From an uncultured Eggerthellaceae bacterium (GTDB taxonomy: Bacteria > Actinomycetota > Coriobacteriia > Coriobacteriales > Eggerthellaceae), in NCBI GenBank assembly GCA_934630485.1, contig CAKTWD010000056.1:1-10067 (forward strand): DNA of 10,067 nt, read 5' to 3'. Positions 1-6,433 of this stretch are shown here, piece by piece. Each line of letters begins with the position of its first letter. Within the stretch, counting starts at the first letter, position 1. The notes beneath the pieces are model-generated. The model worked only from the letters and a program-made list of their open reading frames with translations, was not told the origin of the DNA and did no database searches. Position numbers and translations under genes: made by a program.

Positions 1-85
1 GGAATAGGGCGCGAGCCGCTGTAATTCTGACAAGCTCGATCGGGTGCCTTGTAGGGCGATCTTTCCGCGGGTGATTTGCGGGTGC
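1..85. other. Window edge, nothing recognised
   Basis: This short stretch lies downstream of the leftward kinase gene. I see no convincing ORF, RNA or strong hairpin with a T-tract. A terminator for the kinase unit would be expected here or just beyond the edge, but I cannot support one. Confidence 0.4.
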
Positions 86-1324
86 TTAAAGCGGCTGGTA
101 ACCGATAATCTGCAGGTAGATCATTAGGAAGAGCGTGATGCCCGTAACGATCGCAAGAACGATCAGGCTTTGCTTAAGTATCGATACTTCCTTGAGCTTG
201 GGGAACCATTTATGCAGCGGTCGTCGGTCGCAGATAAGGAGCATGGGCACGATCAAGAGAAGGCCTACTGCTAGGTTAGATATAAGACGCTCATCAAAAG
301 AAAGGAGTGCGCTCGCGGTGTTGCCGGGGTTGAAGGTGCTGACCGCGCATACGGCAAAGACAAGCGCGCAGTAGGCGAGCAATATGATGTCCCAGGCTAA
401 TCCGACGGATCGGGGAATGCGCGAAAGCAAGCCTCGCCGTATTGCCGCAGGATTGGTTTTGACGTTTGGCTTCATCTCGGGTGTGCGGCTCGTTGGGTTT
501 GAGTTGCTTTCCGCTGGTTTGATTCTCGCTGCTTTGACGAACGCGTCGCGAAGTTCGGCTGCGCTACGATAACGGTTCGCCGGATCGAACTCAGTGGCTT
601 TGCTCAGGACTTTCTTAAGCGAAGGAGGTACGTTGCGGTCGGCGAAACCCGTGGCTGCAAGCATCGGATCGGGTGTTTCTCCCGTAAGCATGAAGTACAT
701 CAGCATGCCCAGTGCATATACGTCACTTCGCACGTCGGTTTGCTTGTAGCCGAATTGCTCGGGCGGCGCATAGGAGCGCGTGCCGAATTGCCGAGTGTCT
801 GCGGTGGCTTCTTCGGAAAAGCTTCGGGCGATGCCAAGGTCGATGAGATAAACGTTATCCCAGGTGACCATGATGTTGGACGGCTTTATGTCGCGATGGA
901 TCACTGGTTTGCCCAAGGATTCGTGAAGTTCGGTGGCGGCGTCGCAGATCTGCGGGAATAGGCGACAGGCAAGATCGCGTCCGTTTCCCGCATCGCGAAC
1001 CCCATCTTCGAGCGTGCGGCCCGAGAGATACTCCATGATCACGACAAGGCTGTCGCCGTCGCGACGGCAATCGAAGATGTGGGGTAGATGGCGAAAGACA
1101 ACACCCGAGTTCTGAGCTGCAAAAACATCTTCGTAAGCACCGCCCAGGCCCGAATCGAGCTTGATGGTTTTGCGAATGAACGGGCCCTGATCGGCGCCAG
1201 ATTTCGTCCAATACACGCGCTCAGTGCGCTCGTGCTCGCCGTCTTTAAGCAGCGCGTCGATGCGGAATCCGCCGTTATCGAATTGGCTGATCATCTGTTC
1301 AAGTTCGTTGTCCATATGGATCAT
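86..1324 (-). CDS. Membrane-anchored Ser/Thr protein kinase (PknB-like)
   Basis: A 412-residue Hanks-type kinase that should phosphorylate Ser/Thr on target proteins from the cytoplasmic face of the membrane. Visible in order: a candidate ATP-anchoring Lys at about residue 52 (RKTIKL), hinge-like VVIMEYL (94-100), catalytic loop HRDIKPSN (143-150), DLG in place of DFG (162-164), the activation segment ending YAPPEQ (185-190), then SDVYALG (200-206). The catalytic Asp (145) and metal-binding Asp (162) are present, so it is probably active. The glycine-rich loop near residues 28-38 is degenerate, without a clear GxGxxG. A Pro/Asn/Ser-rich linker (about 268-305) leads to three predicted membrane helices (about 308-329, 347-365, 385-407). 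There is no PASTA or other extracellular sensor domain. The first ATG gives MIHM; an in-frame ATG three codons on (at 1315) is equally possible, and neither has a good ribosome site. It follows the HTH gene by 63 bases on the same strand, so co-transcription is likely. Substrate unknown. Confidence 0.9.
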   Translation of the reverse strand: MIHMDNELEQMISQFDNGGFRIDALLKDGEHERTERVYWTKSGADQGPFIRKTIKLDSGLGGAYEDVFAAQNSGVVFRHLPHIFDCRRDGDSLVVIMEYLSGRTLEDGVRDAGNGRDLACRLFPQICDAATELHESLGKPVIHRDIKPSNIMVTWDNVYLIDLGIARSFSEEATADTRQFGTRSYAPPEQFGYKQTDVRSDVYALGMLMYFMLTGETPDPMLAATGFADRNVPPSLKKVLSKATEFDPANRYRSAAELRDAFVKAARIKPAESNSNPTSRTPEMKPNVKTNPAAIRRGLLSRIPRSVGLAWDIILLAYCALVFAVCAVSTFNPGNTASALLSFDERLISNLAVGLLLIVPMLLICDRRPLHKWFPKLKEVSILKQSLIVLAIVTGITLFLMIYLQIIGYQPL

Positions 1325-1387
1325 GATAGCAGCGACTTGCGAACCGACGTTGCGATATCGCCTTCGGCGGTTGCGGCGGCGACTCCC

Positions 1388-1816
1388 TTAATCTTTCTGG
1401 CAGATGGTTTCTTCTCCGAAGCGGTAGAGTTCTTCATCGGTCTTGCGCAGGTCGGCTTGGTGAGAGACGCAGAAGATGATGATCGCATCGCGGCGATCCT
1501 TGCAGTAGAGGGCCCGCCATCCGCCTGCTTGCAGAAGTCGATCGGTCTCTTTAAGATCCAGCTTCATTGCGAACGCTATTTGCAGAAGCTTGTTGCGCGA
1601 CGGCTTTCGGGCACCCGTGAATATTTGGTAGCCGAAGGTGCTGTTCAGCCCGGCGTCGCGAATCACATCCGGGCGTTTCAGTTGCTTTTTGTCCAGAAGG
1701 TGCTGAAGGTAATCGGAGAGCGATAGGCTGCCGATGTCGTGCTTACTGGCGAATGTCGCTGGGTTTGGAGCGTCAAGCAGTTCGTCGAGCAGTTCTTCTG
1801 TCAGCGGTTCGTTCAC
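1388..1816 (-). CDS. Small HTH (XRE/lambda-repressor-like) protein paired with kinase
   Basis: A 142-residue predicted DNA-binding protein. An acidic N-terminus (about 1-30) precedes a helical region resembling an XRE-type helix-turn-helix: SLSDYLQHLLDKK, then VIRDAGLNSTFGYQIFTGAR (51-70), then RKPSRNKLLQIAFAM (70-84), a repressor-like pattern. The C-terminus (about 100-142) has no family I recognise. The start is a GTG at 1816, chosen because AGAAGGA lies about five bases upstream; no nearby ATG fits as well. It is transcribed towards the kinase gene, so both are likely one unit. Small HTH proteins next to Ser/Thr kinases occur in other Gram-positive anaerobes (general recollection), which suggests, but does not show, that the kinase controls this protein or the reverse. 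HTH assignment is moderately sure; target genes unknown. Confidence 0.75.
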   Translation of the reverse strand: MNEPLTEELLDELLDAPNPATFASKHDIGSLSLSDYLQHLLDKKQLKRPDVIRDAGLNSTFGYQIFTGARKPSRNKLLQIAFAMKLDLKETDRLLQAGGWRALYCKDRRDAIIIFCVSHQADLRKTDEELYRFGEETICQKD

Positions 1817-1886
1817 GGCGTCCTTCTGTGATGGGTGTCTGATCCGTCTAATAATAGGGGATTCTTAAGTTTCGTGGGCTTAGACA

Positions 1887-1926
1887 AGCAGGCGGCTCCC
1901 GGCAATGGTACCGAGAGCCGCCTGTT
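1887..1926 (-). terminator. Strong hairpin ending the Ltp-repeat gene
   Basis: Arms CAGGCGGCTC (1889-1898) and GAGCCGCCTG (1915-1924) pair perfectly over 10 bp. A further 3 bp pair inside after one mismatch, leaving an 8-base loop, and one G-U plus one A-T pair extend it outward. It lies about 30 bases past the stop codon of the minus-strand gene at 1954. In that direction the stem is followed by CTTGTCTAA, a modest T-rich tail, so it is a plausible intrinsic terminator. It also separates that gene from the HTH gene downstream on the same strand. Confidence 0.7.
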
Positions 1927-1953
1927 CTTTAAGACATGCGTGATGAAGTCGGA

Positions 1954-2655
1954 TTATTTTTCCAGGTGCTCGATAGCGTAATTCGCTTCGTCTTCGGTGA
2001 ATCCCTCTGCCGAAGAGACGAGCTGGTCATGAATGGCGCCCGGGGACATGTTCATCTGCTTCTGGTAGGACTTTGCTTTTGCAAGAGCGTTTGCGTTCCA
2101 GTCCGCTTCGAGGTTGTCGATTGCGTATTGGGCAGCTTCGCTGGAGAACTGTTCGGCAGAAGAAGTGAGCTGGTCGTAAATGCCCTGCTTGGACATGTGC
2201 ATCGTGTTGGAATAGCTTTTGGCTTTCGAGAGCGCAGAGGTGTATTCCTTGGGCACGCTGCTGTTTGCCGAGCTTGCACTTGCGGAAGTGCTAGCTGCGG
2301 CAGTCGAAGAGGCTGAAGACTGCGTGGACGCTGCGGTCGGGGCGTTGGTGGAAGTCGCTTCCTCGATTGCGGCGCTATATGCGCTTTGCGATGCGACTAC
2401 GATGATGAGGGCGATGACGTTCACGACGACGGCGGCAATGGCCATCCCCTTGCCGGCGCGCGTCCCGCGGATAGTGGCAACAAGCCCGACGATGCCGAAG
2501 ATGGTACCCAAGAAGGCCAGCAGCGCAGAGAAGTTGTTGATGAACGGCAAGAACGAGGTTAGAAGGGCGATGATGCCCAAAACCAAGGAGGCGATACCCA
2601 TCGCTGATTTGGGCTTTTGGGCCGTTGCCTGCTGAGGGTCGGAGTTTTTGCTCAT
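1954..2655 (-). CDS. DUF4190-like membrane protein with two Ltp repeats
   Basis: A 233-residue protein. A short polar N-terminus is followed by about three hydrophobic segments (18-37, 42-62, 71-90) with the SAMGIASLVLGIIAL pattern typical of DUF4190-type proteins. A low-complexity Ser/Ala/Thr linker (about 101-134) follows. The C-terminus holds two tandem repeats (about 138-186 and 188-233), each with ALxKAKSY, an MxMS core, I-DQL-SSAE-F and YAI--LE, which match the Ltp family (PF07553, host cell surface-exposed lipoprotein). There is no lipobox cysteine, so membrane helices and not a lipid anchor would hold it. The repeats are probably extracytoplasmic, but topology is inferred. The start at 2655 is preferred over an upstream in-frame ATG at 2730 because AAGGAAG sits about five bases before it. 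The phage TP-J34 Ltp protein of this family blocks superinfecting phage DNA entry; whether this chromosomal protein acts likewise is unknown. Confidence 0.8.
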   Translation of the reverse strand: MSKNSDPQQATAQKPKSAMGIASLVLGIIALLTSFLPFINNFSALLAFLGTIFGIVGLVATIRGTRAGKGMAIAAVVVNVIALIIVVASQSAYSAAIEEATSTNAPTAASTQSSASSTAAASTSASASSANSSVPKEYTSALSKAKSYSNTMHMSKQGIYDQLTSSAEQFSSEAAQYAIDNLEADWNANALAKAKSYQKQMNMSPGAIHDQLVSSAEGFTEDEANYAIEHLEK

Positions 2656-2726
2656 GAATCTTCCTTTCCGGATTAATTGAAGAAGCTGATGACGTCTTTC
2701 AATAGTAGGAAAGGCCTCCTCGCGAT

Positions 2727-2747
2727 TCATTAGCTGTCAGCTAATGA
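2727..2747. promoter_or_regulatory. Perfect inverted repeat, candidate operator
   Basis: A 21-base dyad with 10-bp perfect arms around a single central T (core TTAGCTG-T-CAGCTAA). It lies 72-92 bases upstream of the Ltp-repeat gene start and about 220 bases upstream of the methyltransferase gene, between the two divergent genes. The length and one-base centre suit a dimeric repressor site. It has no T-tract and a tiny loop, so a terminator is unlikely. The regulator is unknown. Confidence 0.45.
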
Positions 2748-2826
2748 TCGGTTGATTGCTGGCGACGTTGCCGTGATGTCGGTTAGGTGCTCGCTTTGTT
2801 GCACTTCGCATTCCCCGCTAACCCAG

Positions 2827-2856
2827 TTAACGGAATGACGGATAACTACGTATAAC
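2827..2856 (+). promoter_or_regulatory. Candidate promoter of the MetE-like gene
   Basis: TTAACG (2827-2832) and TATAAC (2851-2856) are separated by 18 bases and resemble sigma-70-type -35 and -10 boxes (4/6 and 5/6 matches). Transcription would start near 2863, leaving a leader of about 100 bases. No SAM, cobalamin or other methionine-related riboswitch that I recognise is present in the leader. Confidence 0.35.
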
Positions 2857-2864
2857 TTATCCGT
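2838..2864. promoter_or_regulatory. Inverted repeat overlapping the -10 box
   Basis: Arms ACGGATAA (2838-2845) and TTATCCGT (2857-2864) are exactly complementary across an 11-base spacer. The dyad is centred on 2851 and brackets the candidate -10 TATAAC. A regulator bound here would block the promoter, so it is a good candidate operator for the methyltransferase gene. The regulator is unknown. Confidence 0.4.
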
Positions 2865-2964
2865 TCTTCCGCTGGAAGTTGGTGCTTGGTAATCTTTCCC
2901 CGTTAAAACGCAACTGCGGTTGCCTGGCGCAAATGCCCGGCGCCTATGCAAAAGGGAGAAAATC

Positions 2965-4095
2965 ATGACTAAGCAAAATGCACCGTTTCGTTTCGACGTG
3001 GTAGGCAGCTTTCTCAGGCCCGACTACCTGCGTAGTGCCCGCGCTTCTTTCGAGCGCGGCGAGATCTCGGCCGACCAGCTTAAGGAAGTCGAAGATCGCG
3101 CCATTCTCGACCTGATCGCCAAGGAAAAGCAAGCCGGCCTTCGCTGCATCACCGATGGTGAGTTCCGTCGTCTGACCTGGCATCTCGACTTCATGTGGGG
3201 CATCGAGGGCGTTCTCCGCGTGAAGTCCGAAACTGGCAACACCACCTTCGAAGGAGAGGCTGCCGCAATTGATGACGTTACCATCGAGGGCCGCCTTTCC
3301 GCCAAGAACCACCCCTTCATCGAGCACTTCAAGTTCGTGAAGGCCCAGGAGGACGAGAATACCGTCGCCAAGCTGACCATCCCGTCACCCGGTCAGTTCT
3401 ATGCCCAGTTCACCGGAGCGCAGGAGCTTGCCAACACGCTTGAGGTCTTCGGCACCAAAGAGGCATTCGCCGAGGACGTTGTTGCTGCGTATTCCGAGTT
3501 CGTGGCCGAGTTCTACGCCGTGGGCGGCCGCAACCTGCAGTTTGACGACTGCACGTGGGGCGGCTTCGTGAACCCCGATATGGCCAAGCAGCTTACCGGC
3601 CTTTCCACTCAGGAAGAGCTGAAGGCGTACATGAACACGTTGGTTGACATCAACAATCGCGTAATTGCTTCGAAGCCCGGCGACGACCTTGCCATTAACA
3701 CCCATGCATGCCGCGGCAACTACCACTCCACCTACTTCTCCAGCGGCGCATACGATTCCGTCGCCGACCCGCTGTTCACCAGCGAGAACGTGGACGCCTA
3801 CTTCTTGGAGTACGACGACGAGCGCTCGGGCGGCTTCGAGCCTTTGGCGAAGGTTTCGGGTCAGAAGAAGGTTGTCCTGGGCCTGATCACTACCAAGAGC
3901 CCCGAGCTCGAGGACAAGGACGCCGTCATTGCCCGTATCCGTGAGGCTGAGAAATACGTGCCGCTCGATCGCCTGTACCTGTCTCCGCAGTGCGGTTTCG
4001 CCAGCTGCGAGATTGGCAACAAGCTTACCGAGGACGAGCAGTGGGCCAAGCTCGCCCTTGTTCGCGAGATCGCTCAGGAGGTCTGGGGCGAGTAA
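2965..4095 (+). CDS. Cobalamin-independent methionine synthase-like methyltransferase (YxjG/YxjH type)
   Basis: A 376-residue protein matching the C-terminal catalytic barrel of MetE, without the N-terminal MetE domain; this is the usual length of the YxjG/YxjH group. It probably transfers a methyl group to a zinc-bound thiol such as homocysteine, in the cytoplasm. The N-terminal signature VGSFLRP (13-19) and the TDGEFRR segment (63-69) are present. The zinc ligands expected from MetE are all visible: His247 and Cys249 in THAC, Glu282 in FLEYDD, and Cys343 in SPQCGF. The start at 2965 (MTKQNAPFR) has AAAGGGAG about six bases upstream; an upstream in-frame ATG at 2934 lacks such a site. The gene stands alone between a divergent control region and a terminator. 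The methyl donor cannot be read from the sequence; short MetE homologues may use methyl donors other than polyglutamyl folate. Confidence 0.9.
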   Translation: MTKQNAPFRFDVVGSFLRPDYLRSARASFERGEISADQLKEVEDRAILDLIAKEKQAGLRCITDGEFRRLTWHLDFMWGIEGVLRVKSETGNTTFEGEAAAIDDVTIEGRLSAKNHPFIEHFKFVKAQEDENTVAKLTIPSPGQFYAQFTGAQELANTLEVFGTKEAFAEDVVAAYSEFVAEFYAVGGRNLQFDDCTWGGFVNPDMAKQLTGLSTQEELKAYMNTLVDINNRVIASKPGDDLAINTHACRGNYHSTYFSSGAYDSVADPLFTSENVDAYFLEYDDERSGGFEPLAKVSGQKKVVLGLITTKSPELEDKDAVIARIREAEKYVPLDRLYLSPQCGFASCEIGNKLTEDEQWAKLALVREIAQEVWGE

Positions 4096-4220
4096 CCGGC
4101 CCTCGCGCTACGTCTGCCTTTGCGTTGCGCCAGCCTTCGTGCCGTCCATGTGCTCGCATCGCGTTTCGTGGCCCGGTCAAGCATTCGCGCCATGCGTGTC
4201 CAACTTAAATATCGCCACTT

Positions 4221-4257
4221 AGGCCCTTGCAAGGCGGAAATCGCCCTGCAAGGGCCT
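4221..4257 (+). terminator. Terminator of the MetE-like gene
   Basis: AGGCCCTTGCA (4221-4231) and TGCAAGGGCCT (4247-4257) form an 11-bp perfect stem. Inside it, GGCG/CGCC pairs across a 5-base loop after one A-C mismatch. Only a short TTTC tail follows on the plus strand, so efficiency is uncertain. It lies 125 bases past the methyltransferase stop codon. Confidence 0.65.
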
Positions 4258-4367
4258 TTCGCATTCGGTTTGCCGTGGCGAACATGGTCCGCTGACCGTT
4301 TATGATACCGTTTGCCGATTGCCCTTTCAGGTTTCCCTATATCAGCAACATCGGCCGAAACCCACGT

Positions 4368-4396
4368 TTGAACAGGTGTTTTCTGAAGTATAGTAT
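4368..4396 (+). promoter_or_regulatory. Candidate promoter of the Hyf operon
   Basis: TTGAAC (4368-4373) and TAGTAT (4391-4396) are spaced 17 bases apart and resemble -35 and -10 boxes (4/6 each). Transcription would start near 4403 and give a leader of about 147 bases before the first gene. A second, weaker option pairs TTGGAT (4441-4446) with CATAAT (4464-4469), also 17 bases apart. I cannot choose between them. Confidence 0.3.
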
Positions 4397-4471
4397 GTAA
4401 TTTGGCGACGATCGCCGCATGCCGTTTTCCATATCCTCGTTTGGATCGGGCAACATGGTATTGCATAATCG

Positions 4472-4481
4472 TTATCGATAA
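4472..4481. promoter_or_regulatory. TTATCGATAA palindrome upstream of the Hyf operon
   Basis: A perfect 10-base palindrome, overlapping at its left side a second dyad (ATAA-TCG-TTAT, 4465-4475). It sits about 70 bases before the first operon gene, next to the weaker CATAAT promoter candidate. It could be an operator, but short AT-rich palindromes also arise by chance. Confidence 0.25.
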
Positions 4482-4484
4482 TAA

Positions 4485-4510
4485 GCGGGAAAGAAAAGGG
4501 ACTTTCCTGC
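4485..4510 (+). promoter_or_regulatory. Leader hairpin before the first Hyf-operon gene
   Basis: GCGGGAAAG (4485-4493) pairs with CTTTCCTGC (4502-4510) over 9 bp including one G-U pair, with an 8-base purine loop (AAAAGGGA). It ends about 28 bases before the ribosome binding site. It lacks a T-tract, so it is more likely an mRNA leader structure (stability or translation control) than a terminator. Confidence 0.3.
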
Positions 4511-4549
4511 TTGATGGTCAACAGATCTAGGTGAGATGGGGAGGGTTAA

Positions 4550-6415
4550 ATGAGCCGGCTTACTATTAGTATTCCTGGCGTCGAAGAAGAGCGCTTTACC
4601 TCTTATGTTGAAGACAACATGAGGAGCCTTCAAGCGACGTCGCCGGATTCATGTCCGTTGAAGGTGCTGCTCGCACAGCTGTATCAGACGACGACTCAGT
4701 CGTGCAGCAAGTGCGTTCCGTGCTATCACGGCATTCCGTTGATGATCGAGCGTCTGCAGAAGATGATCGACCTGAAGGCTACCGAGAAAGACCTTGAGGA
4801 GTTCAAGGCCTATGCCAAGATGGCATCGGAGCTTTCTGACTGCGCCGTTGGTTACAACGCGGGCAACATTGCGCTCGAGTACCTCGAGACGTTTGCAGGC
4901 GAGTTCGAGAACCATGTGAAGAACAAGGCATGCGAGGACGCCGACTACCGTCGCGTTCCCTGCGAGACCCTGTGCCCGGCTCATGTGAACGTTCCGGCCT
5001 ACATCGCCCTGACGGCCGCCGGCGATTACGCAGGCGCCATCAACATGATCCGTCGCGACAACCCGTTCCCCACTGCTTGCGCGCTTATCTGCGAGCATCC
5101 CTGCGAGCGCCGTTGCCGTCGTACCCTCATCGACGCCCCGGTCAACATTCGCGGCATTAAGAAGTTCGCCGTCGATCAGCGCGCCGCTGACACGGTCGAG
5201 CCTCCCAAGCGCCTTCCCGACACCGGCAAGCGCGTCGCCGTCATCGGCGGTGGCCCTTCCGGCATGACCTGTGCTTACTATCTGGCTTTGATGGGCCATT
5301 CCGTCAAGGTCTTCGAGATGCACAAGAAGCTTGGCGGCATGACCCGCTACGGCATCCCGGCTTACCGCTTCCCGCGTCATCGTCTTGACGAGGACCTGAA
5401 CGCAATCCTGTCCGTCGGCAACATCGAGGTCGAGACCGAGTGCTACGTCGACGAGGCCAAGATGCGCGAGATCCACGCCGAGTACGATGCCATCTACGTC
5501 GCCATCGGTGCTCACTCCGGCAAGCTGCTGAAGATGGACGGCATCGACTCCGAGGGCGTTTACTCCGCCGTCGACATCCTGGGCAAGATCGGCGATGATG
5601 ATTACCCCGACTTCACCGGTCAGAGCGTCGCCGTCATCGGCGGCGGCAACGTCGCCATGGACTGCGCTCGTTCCGCTGTCCGTGCCGGCGCGAAGCAGGT
5701 TTCGGTTGTTTACCGTCGTCGTCGCGAGGACATGACCGCTCTTGACGCCGAGATCGACAGCGCGGCTGCCGAGGGCGTCGAGCTCATGATGCTCGAGGCT
5801 CCCGTTGCCATCGAGGCAGACGAGACCGGCCACGCACGCTACGTCATTGCTCAGCCGCAGTACATCGGCCCGGTCGATCGCGGCCGCCCGGCTCCGGTCA
5901 ACGCTGCCAAGGACCAGATCAAGATCCCTGCCGACATCGTTCTTATCGCCGTTGGTCAGGCAATCGTCTCCGAGCCCTTCGCCGCATTCGGCATGGCTGT
6001 CTCCCGTCGCGCCAACTTCGAGGCCAACCAGTACCTCGAGGCAAAGGGCGACCTTCCCGGCATCTTCGTCGGCGGCGACTGCCAGACCGGCCCCAAGACC
6101 GCTATTCGCGCCATTGGCGCCGGCAAGACCGCTGCTTACAACATCGATGCGTACCTGGGCTTCGACCACACGCTCGATTGCGGCGTCGCCGTTCCCGAGC
6201 CCAACGCGAACAACCGCACGCCTACCGGCCGCGTCGAGATCAGCGAGCGCCCCGCATTCGAGCGCAAGCTTGACTTCGATTACGTCGAGGTTGACATGTC
6301 CGCCGAAGAGGCCGCTCAGGAGTGCAGCCGCTGCCTGCGCTGCGACTGCTACGGATTCCTGAGCGATGACCAGCGCGAAGTCGCTGACGAAGCACGTGCA
6401 CAAGTAACTTTCTAG
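4550..6415 (+). CDS. NuoF-type Fe-S / GltD-like NAD(P)H:acceptor flavoprotein
   Basis: A 621-residue, multi-cluster cytoplasmic electron carrier that probably moves electrons between NAD(P)H and the ferredoxin-like subunits encoded next to it. Domains in order: (1) residues about 35-120 match the [4Fe-4S] region at the C-terminus of NuoF, with Cys52, 55, 58 (SCSKCVPCYHG) and Cys98 (DCAVGYNA); the FMN and NADH part of NuoF is absent. (2) About 130-205 is a Fer4_20 domain as in GltD and dihydropyrimidine dehydrogenase, with Cys138, 142, 177, 181, 185, 189. (3) About 227-535 is a pyridine nucleotide-disulfide oxidoreductase fold, with an FAD Rossmann motif VIGGGPSG (231-238), a nucleotide motif VIGGGNVAMD (362-371) followed by YRRRRE (388-393), and a second FAD-contact segment IFVGGD (505-510). 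(4) A C-terminal CSRCLRCDC set (Cys592, 595, 598, 600) may hold another cluster. The RRRR stretch after the second motif favours NADP over NAD, by inference. The start at 4550 has GGGGAGGG four bases upstream. It heads the operon, 18 bases before the next gene. True glutamate synthase activity is unlikely: no large-subunit gene is nearby. Confidence 0.88.
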   Translation: MSRLTISIPGVEEERFTSYVEDNMRSLQATSPDSCPLKVLLAQLYQTTTQSCSKCVPCYHGIPLMIERLQKMIDLKATEKDLEEFKAYAKMASELSDCAVGYNAGNIALEYLETFAGEFENHVKNKACEDADYRRVPCETLCPAHVNVPAYIALTAAGDYAGAINMIRRDNPFPTACALICEHPCERRCRRTLIDAPVNIRGIKKFAVDQRAADTVEPPKRLPDTGKRVAVIGGGPSGMTCAYYLALMGHSVKVFEMHKKLGGMTRYGIPAYRFPRHRLDEDLNAILSVGNIEVETECYVDEAKMREIHAEYDAIYVAIGAHSGKLLKMDGIDSEGVYSAVDILGKIGDDDYPDFTGQSVAVIGGGNVAMDCARSAVRAGAKQVSVVYRRRREDMTALDAEIDSAAAEGVELMMLEAPVAIEADETGHARYVIAQPQYIGPVDRGRPAPVNAAKDQIKIPADIVLIAVGQAIVSEPFAAFGMAVSRRANFEANQYLEAKGDLPGIFVGGDCQTGPKTAIRAIGAGKTAAYNIDAYLGFDHTLDCGVAVPEPNANNRTPTGRVEISERPAFERKLDFDYVEVDMSAEEAAQECSRCLRCDCYGFLSDDQREVADEARAQVTF

Positions 6416-6433
6416 GTTTTGGAGGGAGCGTAA

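Larger units (their letters stand above)
4096..4549. other. 454-base intergenic region
   Basis: There is no credible gene here. A minus-strand open frame of 130 codons crosses it but runs through the terminator, has no family resemblance and overlaps the end of the methyltransferase gene. The left part (4096-4220) shows nothing recognisable. The right part holds the terminator at 4221-4257, a candidate promoter at 4368-4396, a short palindrome at 4472-4481 and a leader hairpin at 4485-4510, all listed separately. Confidence 0.6.

Noticed and set aside
1359..1369. Small CGCC/GGCG hairpin between the HTH and kinase genes
   Set aside because: Only four base pairs and no T-tract; too weak to call a terminator or attenuator.
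1088..1726. A 212-codon plus-strand frame across the HTH and kinase genes
   Set aside because: It overlaps both minus-strand genes and the gap between them, shows no recognisable motif, and conflicts with the kinase catalytic motifs and the HTH protein's good ribosome site.
2656..2730. N-terminal extension of the Ltp-repeat protein from the ATG at 2730
   Set aside because: The internal ATG at 2655 has a strong AAGGAAG site at good spacing and directly precedes the DUF4190-like segment. The extension would also place part of the perfect dyad at the start codon.
2865..2950. Possible SAM or cobalamin riboswitch before the MetE-like gene
   Set aside because: I found none of the conserved core sequences of these riboswitches in the leader.
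4074..4466. A 130-codon minus-strand frame in the intergenic region
   Set aside because: It crosses the terminator hairpin, overlaps the end of the methyltransferase gene, and has no ribosome site or family resemblance.
4511..4521. TTGATGGTCAA as an FNR/CRP-type site
   Set aside because: The half-sites are only three bases apart, whereas FNR sites are TTGAT-N4-ATCAA; the match is too poor to name a regulator.
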